Assembly: GCA_012837685.1 (NCBI GenBank)
Contig: DUQS01000072.1
Span: 1-56,816 of the forward strand
DNA from: Bacteroidales bacterium
GTDB lineage: Bacteria; Bacteroidota; Bacteroidia; Bacteroidales; Paludibacteraceae
Reading direction: 5' to 3'
DNA: 56,816 nt
Below, piece by piece: positions 42,823 through 51,635 of this stretch; the first letter of the stretch is position 1; every line of letters begins with the position of its first letter. The translations under genes and the position numbers were made by a program. Under the pieces are notes generated by a model. It did not search any database and was not told the origin of the DNA. It saw only the letters and a list, made by a program, of their open reading frames with translations.

Positions 42823-45654
42823 ATGGAATACAATTTTAGAGACATTGAGCAGAAGTGGCAACAGTATTGGATTGACAATGCTACATACAAAGTGGAAGTA
42901 GATAACAACCGTCCGAAATATTACGTTTTGGATATGTTTCCTTATCCTTCGGGGGCAGGATTGCACGTTGGTCATCCGCTGGGTTACATCGCCAGCGACA
43001 TTTTCAGCCGTTACAAGCGATTGAAAGGCTTCAATGTACTTCATCCGATGGGTTACGATTCTTATGGTCTTCCGGCGGAGCAATATGCCATACAAACCGG
43101 TCAACATCCCGAAATAACAACAAAACAGAACATTGAACGCTACCGCGAACAGATGGACAAAATCGGTTTCAGCTACGATTGGAGCCGTGAAGTGCGTACT
43201 TGCAGTCCCGATTATTACAAATGGACACAATGGGCTTTCCAACAAATGTTTGAACATTGGTATTGCCTTCGTGCCGATGCTGCACGTCCCATTTCTATGC
43301 TGATTGACATTTTCAATGAGCAAGGTAATGCTAAAGTGCGCGCTGCACAAAACGAAACGCCTCTGTTTACTGCCGAAGAGTGGAAAAGTTGGGATGAAAA
43401 ACGGCAACAAGAAATTTTGATGAATTACCGCATAGCTTACCTTGCTGATACAAAAGTGAATTTTTGTCCGAAATTGGGTTGCGTACTTGCTAATGATGAA
43501 GTGAGCGAAGGGCTTTCGGTGCGTGGCGGATTTCCGGTGGAACAGTGCGTAATGCGTCAGTGGAGTTTGCGTGTGTCGGCTTATGCACAGCGGTTGCTCG
43601 ATGGTTTAGACCGAATTGATTGGACGGAGTCTTTGAAAGAGACTCAAAGAAACTGGATTGGGCGAAGCGAAGGTGCCGAAGTTCGGTTTAAAGTGAAAGA
43701 CAGCGATTTTGAATTTACCATATTTACTACTCGTGCCGATACGATGTTTGGCGTTACGTTTATGGTTTTAGCACCCGAAAGCGAGTTGGTGAGGTGTTTA
43801 ACTACCGATGAACAGAAATGTGCTGTGAAAGATTATTTGGAGCAAACCAAAAAACGTACCGAGCGCGAACGTATTACCGACCGTCAAGTAACGGGCGTTT
43901 TCAGTGGTTCGTATGCTATCAATCCTTTTACCGGCGAGGCTGTGCCTATTTGGATTTCCGATTATGTGTTAGCCGGTTACGGCACGGGCGCAATTATGGC
44001 TGTTCCCGCACACGACAGTCGCGACTACGCTTTTGCCAAACATTTCAATTTGCCCATAGTTCCGCTGATTGAAGGTTGTGATGTCAGCAAAGAGAGTTTT
44101 GATGCCAAAGAGGGCATTGTGTGCAATTCGCCGCGCCAAGGAGTTACTCCGTATTGCGATTTGTCGCTGAATGGTCTTTCGGTGGAAGAAGCTATTGCTG
44201 CCACTAAAAAATATGTAGAAGCCAAAAAATTGGGACGTGTAAAGGTGAATTACCGTTTGCGCGATGCTATTTTTAGTCGCCAACGTTATTGGGGCGAGCC
44301 GTTCCCCGTTTACTACAAAGATTGTATGCCGTATATGATTCCTGAGGAGTGTTTGCCACTCGAATTGCCCGAAATATCCGATTTTAAACCGACTGCTGAC
44401 GGCAATCCGCCTTTGGGACACGCTAAACAGTGGGGTTGGAACGAAGCTGAAAAATCTCTTGCTGCTACGGCGGATATCGACAATAAAACAATTTTCCCGT
44501 TGGAACTCTGCACTATGCCGGGTTTTGCAGGCTCGTCGGCTTACTATTTGCGCTATATGGATCCGCACAACGACAAGGAATTGGTAAGTAAAACCGCCAA
44601 CGATTATTGGCAGAGTGTCGATTTGTATATTGGTGGTACTGAGCACGCTACGGGGCACCTGATTTACAGCCGTTTTTGGAATAAATTCTTGTTCGATTTG
44701 GATTTAATTGTTCAAGACGAACCATTCCAAAAATTGATAAATCAAGGTATGATTCAAGGACGCAGTAATTTTGTGTATCGCATAATCGGTACCAATAAAT
44801 ATGTGTCGTACAATTTGAAAAATCAATACGAAACGCAACCTATCCACGTCAATGTAAATATTGTGAACAACGATGTGTTGGATATTGAGGCGTTCCGCAA
44901 TTGGATGCCCGAATACCGTGATGCAGAGTTTGTGTTGGAAGACGGCAAATACATTTGTGGCTGGGCAATTGAAAAAATGTCAAAATCGATGTTCAATGTG
45001 GTCAATCCCGACGATATTGTGGAAAAATACGGTGCCGATACGCTGCGTTTGTACGAAATTTTCCTTGGACCGTTGGAACAATCCAAACCTTGGGACACCA
45101 ATGGCATTGACGGTGTACATCGTTTCCTGAAAAAACTTTGGGGACTGTTTTATGCAGGCGGCAATTTAGCCGTAACCGATGCGCAACCTACTGACGAAGA
45201 GTTGAAAACTTTGCACAAAACCATTAAAAAAGTTACTCACGATATTGAAAGTTTTTCGTTTAATACTGCTGTGTCGGCATTTATGATTTGCGTTAATGAG
45301 TTGGCGCAACAAAAATGTGCCAAACGTGCAGTTTTGGAACCGTTGTTGGTGTTGCTTTCGCCTTTCGCACCCCACATTACTGAAGAATTGTGGCATGCTG
45401 TGGGCAATACCACTTCTATTTGTGATGCGAAATTCCCTGTTTACGACGAAAAATTTTTGGTAGAATCAGTCGTAAAATATCCGATTTCGTTCAACGGGAA
45501 AGTTCGTTTTACGCTTGATATTTCGGCAACAATGAATAAAGAAGAGATTGAACAGACCGTACTTGCCAATAATCAAACTTTAAAATTTACCGAAGGCAAA
45601 ACTCCTAAAAAAGTAATTGTTGTTCCCGGGAAAATAGTGAATATAGTACTTTGA
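42823..45654 (+). CDS. leuS: Leucyl-tRNA synthetase
   Basis: A 943-residue class I synthetase that charges tRNA-Leu. The HIGH motif is in [16 protein letters not shown] and the KMSKS motif in [11 protein letters not shown]. The editing (CP1) domain lies between ([41 protein letters not shown], with the conserved editing Asp). The anticodon-binding domain is at the C-terminus. An insertion of about 60 residues just before KMSKS ([16 protein letters not shown] through [15 protein letters not shown]) accounts for the length above the 860 or so of E. coli; similar insertions occur in other Bacteroidetes. ATG 42823 gives the usual [17 protein letters not shown]-terminus; the frame is open upstream to 42784. 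Confidence 0.97.
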   Translation: MEYNFRDIEQKWQQYWIDNATYKVEVDNNRPKYYVLDMFPYPSGAGLHVGHPLGYIASDIFSRYKRLKGFNVLHPMGYDSYGLPAEQYAIQTGQHPEITTKQNIERYREQMDKIGFSYDWSREVRTCSPDYYKWTQWAFQQMFEHWYCLRADAARPISMLIDIFNEQGNAKVRAAQNETPLFTAEEWKSWDEKRQQEILMNYRIAYLADTKVNFCPKLGCVLANDEVSEGLSVRGGFPVEQCVMRQWSLRVSAYAQRLLDGLDRIDWTESLKETQRNWIGRSEGAEVRFKVKDSDFEFTIFTTRADTMFGVTFMVLAPESELVRCLTTDEQKCAVKDYLEQTKKRTERERITDRQVTGVFSGSYAINPFTGEAVPIWISDYVLAGYGTGAIMAVPAHDSRDYAFAKHFNLPIVPLIEGCDVSKESFDAKEGIVCNSPRQGVTPYCDLSLNGLSVEEAIAATKKYVEAKKLGRVKVNYRLRDAIFSRQRYWGEPFPVYYKDCMPYMIPEECLPLELPEISDFKPTADGNPPLGHAKQWGWNEAEKSLAATADIDNKTIFPLELCTMPGFAGSSAYYLRYMDPHNDKELVSKTANDYWQSVDLYIGGTEHATGHLIYSRFWNKFLFDLDLIVQDEPFQKLINQGMIQGRSNFVYRIIGTNKYVSYNLKNQYETQPIHVNVNIVNNDVLDIEAFRNWMPEYRDAEFVLEDGKYICGWAIEKMSKSMFNVVNPDDIVEKYGADTLRLYEIFLGPLEQSKPWDTNGIDGVHRFLKKLWGLFYAGGNLAVTDAQPTDEELKTLHKTIKKVTHDIESFSFNTAVSAFMICVNELAQQKCAKRAVLEPLLVLLSPFAPHITEELWHAVGNTTSICDAKFPVYDEKFLVESVVKYPISFNGKVRFTLDISATMNKEEIEQTVLANNQTLKFTEGKTPKKVIVVPGKIVNIVL

Positions 45655-45704
45655 TTTTCAGAACTAAACGGTATTTATTCATAATTTTGTAACTATTAAT
45701 CCTT

Positions 45705-46598
45705 ATGAATGCAAAAGTGGAGAAACATCTCAAAAAGTTGAATTGGCATGCAACTCGCGAATATTTGCTGATTTCGCTTGGCTTGCTGATGTATTCATTG
45801 GCTTGGAAAGGTTTTTTATTACCACACCAAATTACAGGAGGCGGTGCTACGGGTATAGGTGCCATTGTTCAGTATGCTACGGGCTTCCCCATTTCCGCTA
45901 CTTATTTCATCATCAATGTCGGATTGTTGATGGTGTCGGTAAGGACGCTCGGATGGGAGTTTAGCTTGCGTACGATTTTTGGCGTAGTTGTGCTAACTTG
46001 TTTTCTTGCCATTTTGCCACAAGCCCCTATTGGAACGTTTGTTTCAGAAAATGAGCCGTTTATGGCTTGTGTGTTGGGCGGTTTGTTAGCCGGTACCGGC
46101 ATGGGAATTATGTTTCTTAACAATGGCAGTTCCGGTGGTACGGATATCATTGCGAAAATGGTAAACAAATACCGCAACATTACGCTTGGGCGTGTGTTAA
46201 TCTATTGCGATGTGCTGATTATCGGCTCGTCTTTTTTCCTGCCTAATGGCAATATCGAAAAAGTGGTGTACGGTTTAACCGCTATGGCAATTACTACGGT
46301 TACGCTCGATGCGGTGGTGAATGGTGTGCGACAGTCTGTGCAATTTTTTATTTTTTCGCACAAATATGAAGAGATTGCCGATGCTATTAATACAAAAGTG
46401 AATCGTGGCGTTACCGTTATCGACGGTTTGGGCTGGTACACTAAAGAACCCATAAAAATTATTACTGTTTTGGCGCGCAAAAACGAATCGGCTAAAATTT
46501 TCAAGTTGGTGAAAACCATCGACCCAAACGCATTTGTTTCCCAATCGTCGGCTATTGGCGTTTATGGACAAGGGTTCGATGTGATGAAAGTAAAGTGA
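45705..46598 (+). CDS. YitT-family membrane protein (DUF161/DUF2179)
   Basis: A 297-residue protein of the YitT family. Five to six hydrophobic segments fill about residues 18-200, with family wording LLPHQITGGGATGIGAIVQYATG and MFLNNGSSGGTDIIAKMVNKY; a soluble DUF2179-type domain forms the last 80 residues (GVTVIDGLGWYTKEPIKIITVLARKNE, VKTIDPNAFVSQSSAIGVYGQGFD). The function of the family is not established. It follows leuS by 50 bases and may be read from the same transcript. A terminator follows. Confidence 0.88.
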   Translation: MNAKVEKHLKKLNWHATREYLLISLGLLMYSLAWKGFLLPHQITGGGATGIGAIVQYATGFPISATYFIINVGLLMVSVRTLGWEFSLRTIFGVVVLTCFLAILPQAPIGTFVSENEPFMACVLGGLLAGTGMGIMFLNNGSSGGTDIIAKMVNKYRNITLGRVLIYCDVLIIGSSFFLPNGNIEKVVYGLTAMAITTVTLDAVVNGVRQSVQFFIFSHKYEEIADAINTKVNRGVTVIDGLGWYTKEPIKIITVLARKNESAKIFKLVKTIDPNAFVSQSSAIGVYGQGFDVMKVK

Positions 46599-46616
46599 TT
46601 TTATCATGTGCTAATG

Positions 46617-47567
46617 TTATGGTTGCTTCGTTTGAGGCAACCTTTTTTTTAGCGCATCTATTTGGCGTGCTGTCCAAACCACAATCATAGCCAAAATCAA
46701 ACGGGGAATTATCAGCCAAAGTATGGGAACACCAATGGCTACAAACAGAAAAGTATCTTCTAAAAGTGAGTGGTTGAGAGCGATATGATAGTTGAGTAAA
46801 TTCACTTCGCGTTGCTGCAAACTCTTTCCTTCCATTTCTTCTAAAATAAGAGCTGAACCGTAGGTTAAACCCGCTATTTGCGCAATAATCCAAAGCAACG
46901 ACACATCGGGAGAAAGCCCCATAAATTTCATAACGGGCGCAAATGGTTTTTTTAGTTTGTCAATCCAATTAAATTCTTTCAGGAAACTTTGTATAAACAT
47001 CAGTGCTGTAATTATCACAATGATTTTTATGCTGATGGTAAGTGCCATTTTTGCCCAATTCAGAAGCACATCGGCAACGGTTGTAACAGAGCTTACAGTA
47101 GTGGTTACAGCTATTTTTGAATCCATTTCGGCTGGCAGAAGGTGATTGAGTATAAAGGCAGCCAAAAAGCTTGCCGTAATGCGTAAAACGACTATAAAAG
47201 CAGCGGAAGTGCCTGTTTTTCGTTGTACGGCGGTTTCTACCAAAAGATTATGCGAAATTAAGCACATCAATGCCAATAGGGTTATTTCGCGTAACGGCAA
47301 ATTCAAAGTGGCAATAATGGCGATTGGGGCGTATAACGGCAAAAAAATGCTGGAAATAAAAACAATGGCGGCTTCTCCGGGTAAACCGATTAAAATAAAA
47401 AAAGGAGTAAGCAGGGTAGAAAGGTAGTCAATAACGCCCCAAAATTGCAAAAAACTCACCAAAAACGATATTGGAAGAATAATTTTTAGAATCCAAAACA
47501 CCGTTTTTTTCGTCTTTTGGATTGCTTTTTTGCCGGCAGTTATAGCCTTTTGTCGGGTGGCAGACAT
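46617..47567 (-). CDS. Nucleoside-recognition (gate) domain membrane protein
   Basis: A 316-residue integral membrane protein with about eight hydrophobic segments, showing the gate/nucleoside-recognition type pattern in two halves: the first around ILPISFLVSFLQFWGVIDYLSTLLTPFFILIGLPGEAAIVFISSIF, the second around FAPVMKFMGLSPDVSLLWIIAQIAGLTYGSALILEE. SpmA/SpmB and some transporters share this fold; the transported substrate is unknown. A basic N-terminus (KAITAGKKAIQKTKK) precedes the first helix. The short promoter-hairpin unit at 47637-47752 lies directly upstream on the same strand. The last codons overlap the yitT terminator. Confidence 0.83.
   Translation of the reverse strand: MSATRQKAITAGKKAIQKTKKTVFWILKIILPISFLVSFLQFWGVIDYLSTLLTPFFILIGLPGEAAIVFISSIFLPLYAPIAIIATLNLPLREITLLALMCLISHNLLVETAVQRKTGTSAAFIVVLRITASFLAAFILNHLLPAEMDSKIAVTTTVSSVTTVADVLLNWAKMALTISIKIIVIITALMFIQSFLKEFNWIDKLKKPFAPVMKFMGLSPDVSLLWIIAQIAGLTYGSALILEEMEGKSLQQREVNLLNYHIALNHSLLEDTFLFVAIGVPILWLIIPRLILAMIVVWTARQIDALKKRLPQTKQP
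46621..46650 (+). terminator. Terminator after yitT, overlapping the end of the convergent gene
   Basis: GGTTGCTTC (46621-46629) pairs with GAGGCAACC (46634-46642), with one G-T, around GTTT and is followed by eight Ts. The hairpin lies within the last codons of the minus-strand gate-domain gene, which ends at 46617. Confidence 0.88.
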
Positions 47568-47636
47568 GATGTCGTGGCGAAAGTGTTAATTTTTAATCTA
47601 TTGATTATAAGGGTTTAAAATATAAAAAAGATGCCC

Positions 47637-47709
47637 CTAAAAACAAGAAAGGGTTGTCTCACGACAACCACAATCTTTTCTTAACCTTAAATCTAATACC
47701 ATGAAAAAC
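47637..47709 (-). ncRNA. Putative short RNA or leader with terminal hairpin
   Basis: A complete promoter (47716-47746) would start minus-strand transcription near 47709. About 40 bases on, GGTTGTC (47669-47663) and GACAACC (47658-47652) form a perfect seven-base stem around GTGA, followed by CCTTTCTTGTTTTT. The product would be a terminated RNA of about 70 bases. It also contains an in-frame minus-strand ORF of 21 codons (47702 to 47637, beginning MVLDLRLRKD) that spans the hairpin. It could be a small RNA, or a leader/attenuator of the gate-domain gene 70 bases downstream. No Rfam family was recognised. Confidence 0.5.
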
Positions 47710-47715
47710 ACGGTG

Positions 47716-47746
47716 CAAAGATAATGCATATTTTTATGTTGTACAA
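47716..47746 (-). promoter_or_regulatory. Promoter of the short RNA / gate-domain unit
   Basis: On the minus strand TATCTTTG (47723-47716) and TTG (47746-47744) have 20 bases between them. The TTG is inside the perfect palindrome at 47733-47752. Confidence 0.75.
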
Positions 47747-47752
47747 CATAAA
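47733..47752. promoter_or_regulatory. Perfect 20-bp palindrome overlapping the -33 element (candidate operator)
   Basis: The arms TTTATGTTGT and ACAACATAAA are exact inverted complements without a spacer. The site covers the -33 TTG of the minus-strand promoter, where a dimeric repressor would block RNA polymerase. The regulator is unknown. Confidence 0.6.
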
Positions 47753-47817
47753 TTGCACAAATAATAATTATTAACTTTTGTGTGTATTTTATTAACAAAT
47801 AAAAATTTTAATGTTAG

Positions 47818-48882
47818 TTAATTGTTAGGGTTGTAGCGTTGCCATTTGTCAATGAGTGCCTGCATATCGGCAGGCAGTTCGCTGTCGAATTGCATCCATT
47901 TGCCGGTAGTGGGATGTTCGAAACCCAACGTTTTGGCGTGCAGGGCTTGCCGTGGGCAAATGTCGAAACAATTTTGTATAAATTGCTTGTATTTTGCCGT
48001 ACGAACGCCTTTCAGCACTTCGTTGCCGCCGTAGTGAGCGTCATTAAAGAGCGTATGCCCGATATGTTTCATGTGGACGCGTATTTGATGCGTACGACCG
48101 GTTTCGAGTTTGCATTCCACTAAGGTAACGTACGTAAAACGTTCCAACACTTTATAGTGAGTAATGGCGTGTTTGGCGTTAGGATTTTCGCCTTCGGGAA
48201 AGACGGTAAATAGCAGTCGGTTGCGTGGGTCGCGTGCCAAGTCGCCCGTAATGGTGCCTTCGTTCTCTTTCATTACGCCCCACACCAAAGCATTGTAGGT
48301 GCGTTCGGTGGTTTTATTGAAAAATTGAAGCCCGAGTTTCGATTTGGCATCTTCGTTTTTAGCAATGAGCAACAGTCCCGAAGTATCTTTGTCGATGCGG
48401 TGTACCAGCCCGATGCGCGGGTCGTTGGCATCAAATTTCGGATTGTCGCGCAGGTGCCAAGCCAATGCATTGAGCAATGTGCCGTCAAAATTGCCAAATC
48501 CCGGATGTACCACCAGTCCTGCTTGTTTGTTGACAACTATCAAATCATCGTCTTCGTAAATAATATCGAGCGGAATATCTTGTGCTACAACGGTATAGTC
48601 ATTTTTCGGATAATCGAAAACAATGCTGATAACATCTTGCGGTTTGACGCGGTAATTGGCTTTTACGGCTGTTCCATTCACAAGAATAGTGCCCGCAGCG
48701 GCGGCTTCTTGGATGCGGTTGCGCGAAATTCTGCCTATTTTGTCCACCAAATATTTGTCGATGCGCAGTAAGGATTGCCCATTGTCCACTACAAAGTGGA
48801 AATGTTCAAACATGGCAGTTTCTTCGTCATCGTTTGGCAGCCAGTCGATTGTTTCTATATCCTCATTAGGGCAATCCGTCAT
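47818..48882 (-). CDS. rluD: RluD-type 23S rRNA pseudouridine synthase
   Basis: A 354-residue pseudouridine synthase of the RluA/RluD family. It has an N-terminal acidic extension, an S4 RNA-binding domain (about 40-95: LLRIDKYLVDKIGRISRNRIQEAAAAGTILVNG) and the catalytic domain with the family motif RIDKDTSGLLLIAKN, where the aspartate is the catalytic residue; GRTHQIRVHMKHIGHTLFND follows. RluD modifies helix 69 of 23S rRNA. RluA-family specificity cannot be certain from sequence, but S4 plus position next to a PASTA protein is the usual Bacteroidales arrangement. Start ATG 48882 is 18 bases after the PASTA gene stop, suggesting cotranscription. Confidence 0.92.
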   Translation of the reverse strand: MTDCPNEDIETIDWLPNDDEETAMFEHFHFVVDNGQSLLRIDKYLVDKIGRISRNRIQEAAAAGTILVNGTAVKANYRVKPQDVISIVFDYPKNDYTVVAQDIPLDIIYEDDDLIVVNKQAGLVVHPGFGNFDGTLLNALAWHLRDNPKFDANDPRIGLVHRIDKDTSGLLLIAKNEDAKSKLGLQFFNKTTERTYNALVWGVMKENEGTITGDLARDPRNRLLFTVFPEGENPNAKHAITHYKVLERFTYVTLVECKLETGRTHQIRVHMKHIGHTLFNDAHYGGNEVLKGVRTAKYKQFIQNCFDICPRQALHAKTLGFEHPTTGKWMQFDSELPADMQALIDKWQRYNPNN

Positions 48883-48900
48883 AAATGCAATGAATTGGTT

Positions 48901-49716
48901 TTAGAAAAATTCATCGTGTTTGGCGGCACTTTTGCGCTGTTTTTTCTTGTCGCGCGACAGTTTGATATCCACACGCTTTCCGGCTGGACAAACCACTTTT
49001 TCTTCCGGTGTTTGTTCGTACACGATATATTCTTCTCTTTCCGTTTCGTCGGCGGGAGCAACATCGAAATCGGCTAAGCCGAGAACCAAATTATTGCCGT
49101 TAATCAGGCTGAGTGCCTCGCTGTACGAAAAACCGATGAGTGAAGGCATGGTAACTTCTTCGTCGCTGTTGTTTTGTCCTACCACAAGTAAGATTTTGGA
49201 GCCGTCTTCCAAGTGCGCACCGGCTGCCAACGATATGTCGCTGTGCTTTACGTCCATTACCAAGTTATCGAATTCCGATGATTTGTAGGTAATTTCTACC
49301 TCAAATCCAAGTGCTTCAAGCGTTGCTTTGGCTTGTCGGTACGACACATCGCGCATTTCGGGAACGGTAACTTGTTTTTTGGATTTGGAATTGACCGTTA
49401 CATATATTTTTCGACCCTTTTTTACTTTTGTGTCGGGCATTGGCGATTGTTCGGTAATTTCGCCTTTACCTTTTGAACGAAGATAGACAGAATCAATTAC
49501 TTCAAAAGTGATGCCGCTGTTTTGCAGTGCTACTTCGGCTTCTTCCAAATACATACCGCGCAAATCGGGCACAACCACTTCTTCGCCGTGGCGGGTTATA
49601 AACCGTAGCATTATCAATACAAAAATGAATAGTGCCAGAAAGATGCCGATTGCCAGCAAAATATTTTTCCAAAAAAACTTGCTTTTCAGGAATTGAAAAA
49701 TTGTTTTAATATTCAT
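48901..49716 (-). CDS. Stand-alone PASTA-domain membrane protein
   Basis: A 271-residue protein with a short cytoplasmic N-terminus, one membrane helix (about 17-40, NILLAIGIFLALFIFVLIML) and three PASTA repeats: about 45-112 (VVVPDLRGMYLEEAEVAL), 113-183 (VTVPEMRDVSYRQAKATLEALGF) and 187-255 (VTMPSLIGFSYSEALSLI), then a lysine-rich tail. PASTA domains bind peptidoglycan or muropeptides and usually sit on Ser/Thr kinases or PBPs; here no kinase or transpeptidase domain is attached. It likely acts as a wall sensor or anchor. Its own promoter is at 49742-49771, and rluD follows closely. Confidence 0.88.
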   Translation of the reverse strand: MNIKTIFQFLKSKFFWKNILLAIGIFLALFIFVLIMLRFITRHGEEVVVPDLRGMYLEEAEVALQNSGITFEVIDSVYLRSKGKGEITEQSPMPDTKVKKGRKIYVTVNSKSKKQVTVPEMRDVSYRQAKATLEALGFEVEITYKSSEFDNLVMDVKHSDISLAAGAHLEDGSKILLVVGQNNSDEEVTMPSLIGFSYSEALSLINGNNLVLGLADFDVAPADETEREEYIVYEQTPEEKVVCPAGKRVDIKLSRDKKKQRKSAAKHDEFF

Positions 49717-49741
49717 ATTGTTCTTTATTTTTTTTGATTTT

Positions 49742-49771
49742 CAAAGATACACTTTTTTTATTCTACTACAA
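49742..49771 (-). promoter_or_regulatory. Promoter of the PASTA/rluD transcript
   Basis: On the minus strand TATCTTTG (49749-49742) and TTG (49771-49769) are separated by 19 bases. The -33 element abuts the rpmH terminator. Confidence 0.8.
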
Positions 49772-49806
49772 AAACAAAAAAGTAAAGACGAAAAAATCAT
49801 CTTTAC
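49772..49806 (-). terminator. Terminator of rpmH
   Basis: On the minus strand GTAAAGA (49806-49800) pairs with TCTTTAC (49788-49782) and runs into a T-rich tail (TTTTTTGTTTTT). Confidence 0.65.
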
Positions 49807-49845
49807 CTTTTCATTTATTGACTTTACAATATTATTACTACAAAT

Positions 49846-50004
49846 TTATGCTTTTTGGCAAAATTCGTCTGAAACCGTTAATTTTTTTCTTCCGCGTGCA
49901 CGACGAGAAGCTAATACGCGACGACCGTTTGCAGTTGCCATTCTTTCACGGAAACCGTGTTTGTTTTTGCGTTTTCTGTTAGATGGTTGAAATGTCCTTT
50001 TCAT
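49846..50004 (-). CDS. rpmH: 50S ribosomal protein L34
   Basis: A 52-residue very basic protein translated from the minus strand: [20 protein letters not shown] at the N-terminus, then [20 protein letters not shown], the canonical L34 sequence, and a short [11 protein letters not shown] tail. L34 is a component of the large ribosomal subunit. Its frame is complete with ATG at 50002-50004 and TAA at 49846-49848. It is not beside rnpA or dnaA. A well-formed promoter lies 40 bases upstream and a terminator about 40 bases downstream, so it appears monocistronic. Confidence 0.97.
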   Translation of the reverse strand: MKRTFQPSNRKRKNKHGFRERMATANGRRVLASRRARGRKKLTVSDEFCQKA

Positions 50005-50043
50005 TTTATATCGATTTTATTTATTATTTTCCGTTTGGGCTTG

Positions 50044-50073
50044 CAAAGATAGAGCTATTTTTTTATTTCACAA
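50044..50073 (-). promoter_or_regulatory. Promoter of rpmH
   Basis: On the minus strand TATCTTTG (50051-50044) is preceded 19 bases upstream by TTG (50073-50071, within TTTTG), matching the Bacteroidetes consensus. Confidence 0.82.
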
Positions 50074-50134
50074 AATTTTTGCTGAAACTTTTTTCTCAAA
50101 AATCGGAATATGCCGTTTTGTCGGCAAAAAATAG

Positions 50135-50142
50135 TACCTTTG
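50135..50142 (+). promoter_or_regulatory. -7 promoter element of miaB
   Basis: TACCTTTG on the plus strand, 45 bases before the miaB ATG. A TTTTG lies too close (14 bases) to be a standard -33 element. Confidence 0.55.
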
Positions 50143-50186
50143 TGGCCTTGTGTTATCGACACAAACAGTAAAGCAAACTTCTAATA

Positions 50187-51503
50187 ATGAAGAAATTATT
50201 TATAGAAACTTACGGATGCCAAATGAATGTGGCGGACAGCGAAGTGGTTAATGCCATTATGCAGGGCGAAGGCTACACGCTTACCGACGACATTCAAAAA
50301 GCTGATGCGATATTCGTCAATACCTGTTCTATACGCGATAACGCCGAACAGCGTGTGTTTGGTCGATTGAGTTATTTTCAATCGTTGAAAAAGAAAAACA
50401 GAAATGTTTTAATAGGTGTTATCGGTTGCATGGCAGAGCGACTGCAAGATGAACTTGTAAAAAATTATGGCGTTGATTTTGTCGCCGGTCCCGATGCTTA
50501 TCTGGATTTGCCCAATCTTGTGGGTGCTGCCGAAAAAGGCGAAAAAGTTGTGAATGTGGAACTTTCCACTACCGAAACTTACAAAGACATTATTCCGGCG
50601 CGCATCGGCAAAAGCATTTCGGGCTTTGTCAGTATTATGCGCGGTTGCAATAATTTTTGTTCCTATTGCATTGTGCCTTACACCCGTGGGCGCGAACGCA
50701 GTCGCGATGTAACAAGCATTCTCAACGAAGTGCGCGATTTGCAGATGCGTGGTTATAAAGAAGTTACGCTTTTGGGGCAAAACGTCAATTCGTACAGTTT
50801 TGAGCAGGACGGTGTCGTTATCGATTTTCCGAAATTGCTTGAAAAAGTGGCTGTTGCGGTGCCCGATATGCGTGTGCGTTTCACCACATCGCATCCGAAA
50901 GATATGAGCGACCGAACGTTGGAAACAATAGCCAAATACGACAATCTTTGCAAATTTGTCCATTTGCCCGTACAAAGCGGCAGTAACGCCATTTTGAAAG
51001 CAATGAACCGCAAATATACTCGCGAATGGTACTTGGAGCGCATTGCTGCCATTCGGCGCATTTTACCTGAAGCAGGCATCAGTACCGATGTTTTTTGCGG
51101 TTTCCACGGCGAAACGGAAGATGACCACCAACAAACACTCAGCTTGATGCGAGAAGTGGGATTTGATTCTGCTTTTATGTTCAAATATTCCGAACGACCG
51201 GGCACTTACGCTGCCAAACATCTGCCGGACAACATTAGCGAAGAAGAAAAAGTTCGTCGTTTGAACGAAATTATCAACTTGCAAATAGAATTGAGCCACG
51301 CTTCGAACAAAAAAGATATTGGAAAAACGTTTGAAGTGCTGGTGGAGGGTTTTTCAAAGCGCTCGCGCACCGATTTTTGCGGTCGGACATCGCAAAATAA
51401 AATGGTTGTGTTTCCTAAATCGGGCAAAAAAATAGGCGATTTCGTACGCGTAAGGATTACCGATGTTACACCGGCTACACTTTTGGGCGAAGTTGATGAG
51501 TGA
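50187..51503 (+). CDS. miaB: tRNA-2-methylthio-N6-dimethylallyladenosine synthase
   Basis: A 438-residue radical-SAM methylthiotransferase that adds the methylthio group at A37 of tRNAs reading UNN codons. The N-terminal UPF0004 domain has its cluster cysteines (FIETYGCQMN, NTCSIRDNAEQR, GVIGCMAERL), the radical-SAM CxxxCxxC is GCNNFCSYCIVPYTRGRERSR, and a TRAM domain closes the protein (about 370-438). The motif set MNVADSEV and the length identify MiaB rather than RimO or MtaB. It is monocistronic, ending before the bidirectional terminator at 51586. Confidence 0.96.
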   Translation: MKKLFIETYGCQMNVADSEVVNAIMQGEGYTLTDDIQKADAIFVNTCSIRDNAEQRVFGRLSYFQSLKKKNRNVLIGVIGCMAERLQDELVKNYGVDFVAGPDAYLDLPNLVGAAEKGEKVVNVELSTTETYKDIIPARIGKSISGFVSIMRGCNNFCSYCIVPYTRGRERSRDVTSILNEVRDLQMRGYKEVTLLGQNVNSYSFEQDGVVIDFPKLLEKVAVAVPDMRVRFTTSHPKDMSDRTLETIAKYDNLCKFVHLPVQSGSNAILKAMNRKYTREWYLERIAAIRRILPEAGISTDVFCGFHGETEDDHQQTLSLMREVGFDSAFMFKYSERPGTYAAKHLPDNISEEEKVRRLNEIINLQIELSHASNKKDIGKTFEVLVEGFSKRSRTDFCGRTSQNKMVVFPKSGKKIGDFVRVRITDVTPATLLGEVDE

Positions 51504-51585
51504 AATTGTTAAAATCTGAAGGATTTTTACTTTTTTCTCGATGTCTAAATCCTTATTTTATTTTTTTAAATAAATGGTGGTAAAT

Positions 51586-51619
51586 AAAATAAAGGGCAGT
51601 CTTGACTGCCCTTTATTTT
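51586..51619. terminator. Bidirectional terminator between miaB and the lipoprotein gene
   Basis: AAAATAAAGGGCAGT and ACTGCCCTTTATTTT form a perfect 15-base stem around CTTG, flanked by A/T on both sides, serving the plus-strand miaB and the minus-strand gene ending at 51636. Confidence 0.93.
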
Positions 51620-51635
51620 GTAATTTATTAATAAA

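Noticed and set aside
42646-43410. Minus-strand ORF of 254 codons
   Set aside because: It is antisense to the start of leuS and its leader; the translation has no family features and leuS is unmistakable.
43969-44658. Minus-strand ORF of 229 codons inside leuS
   Set aside because: A shadow of the leuS editing domain; no start context or domain.
47701-47724. Plus-strand mini-ORF beginning ATGAAAAACACGG
   Set aside because: Only seven codons and no plus-strand promoter; the minus-strand promoter with proper spacing explains the region better.
50409-50975. Minus-strand ORF of 188 codons
   Set aside because: Antisense to the radical-SAM region of miaB and without features of a real protein.
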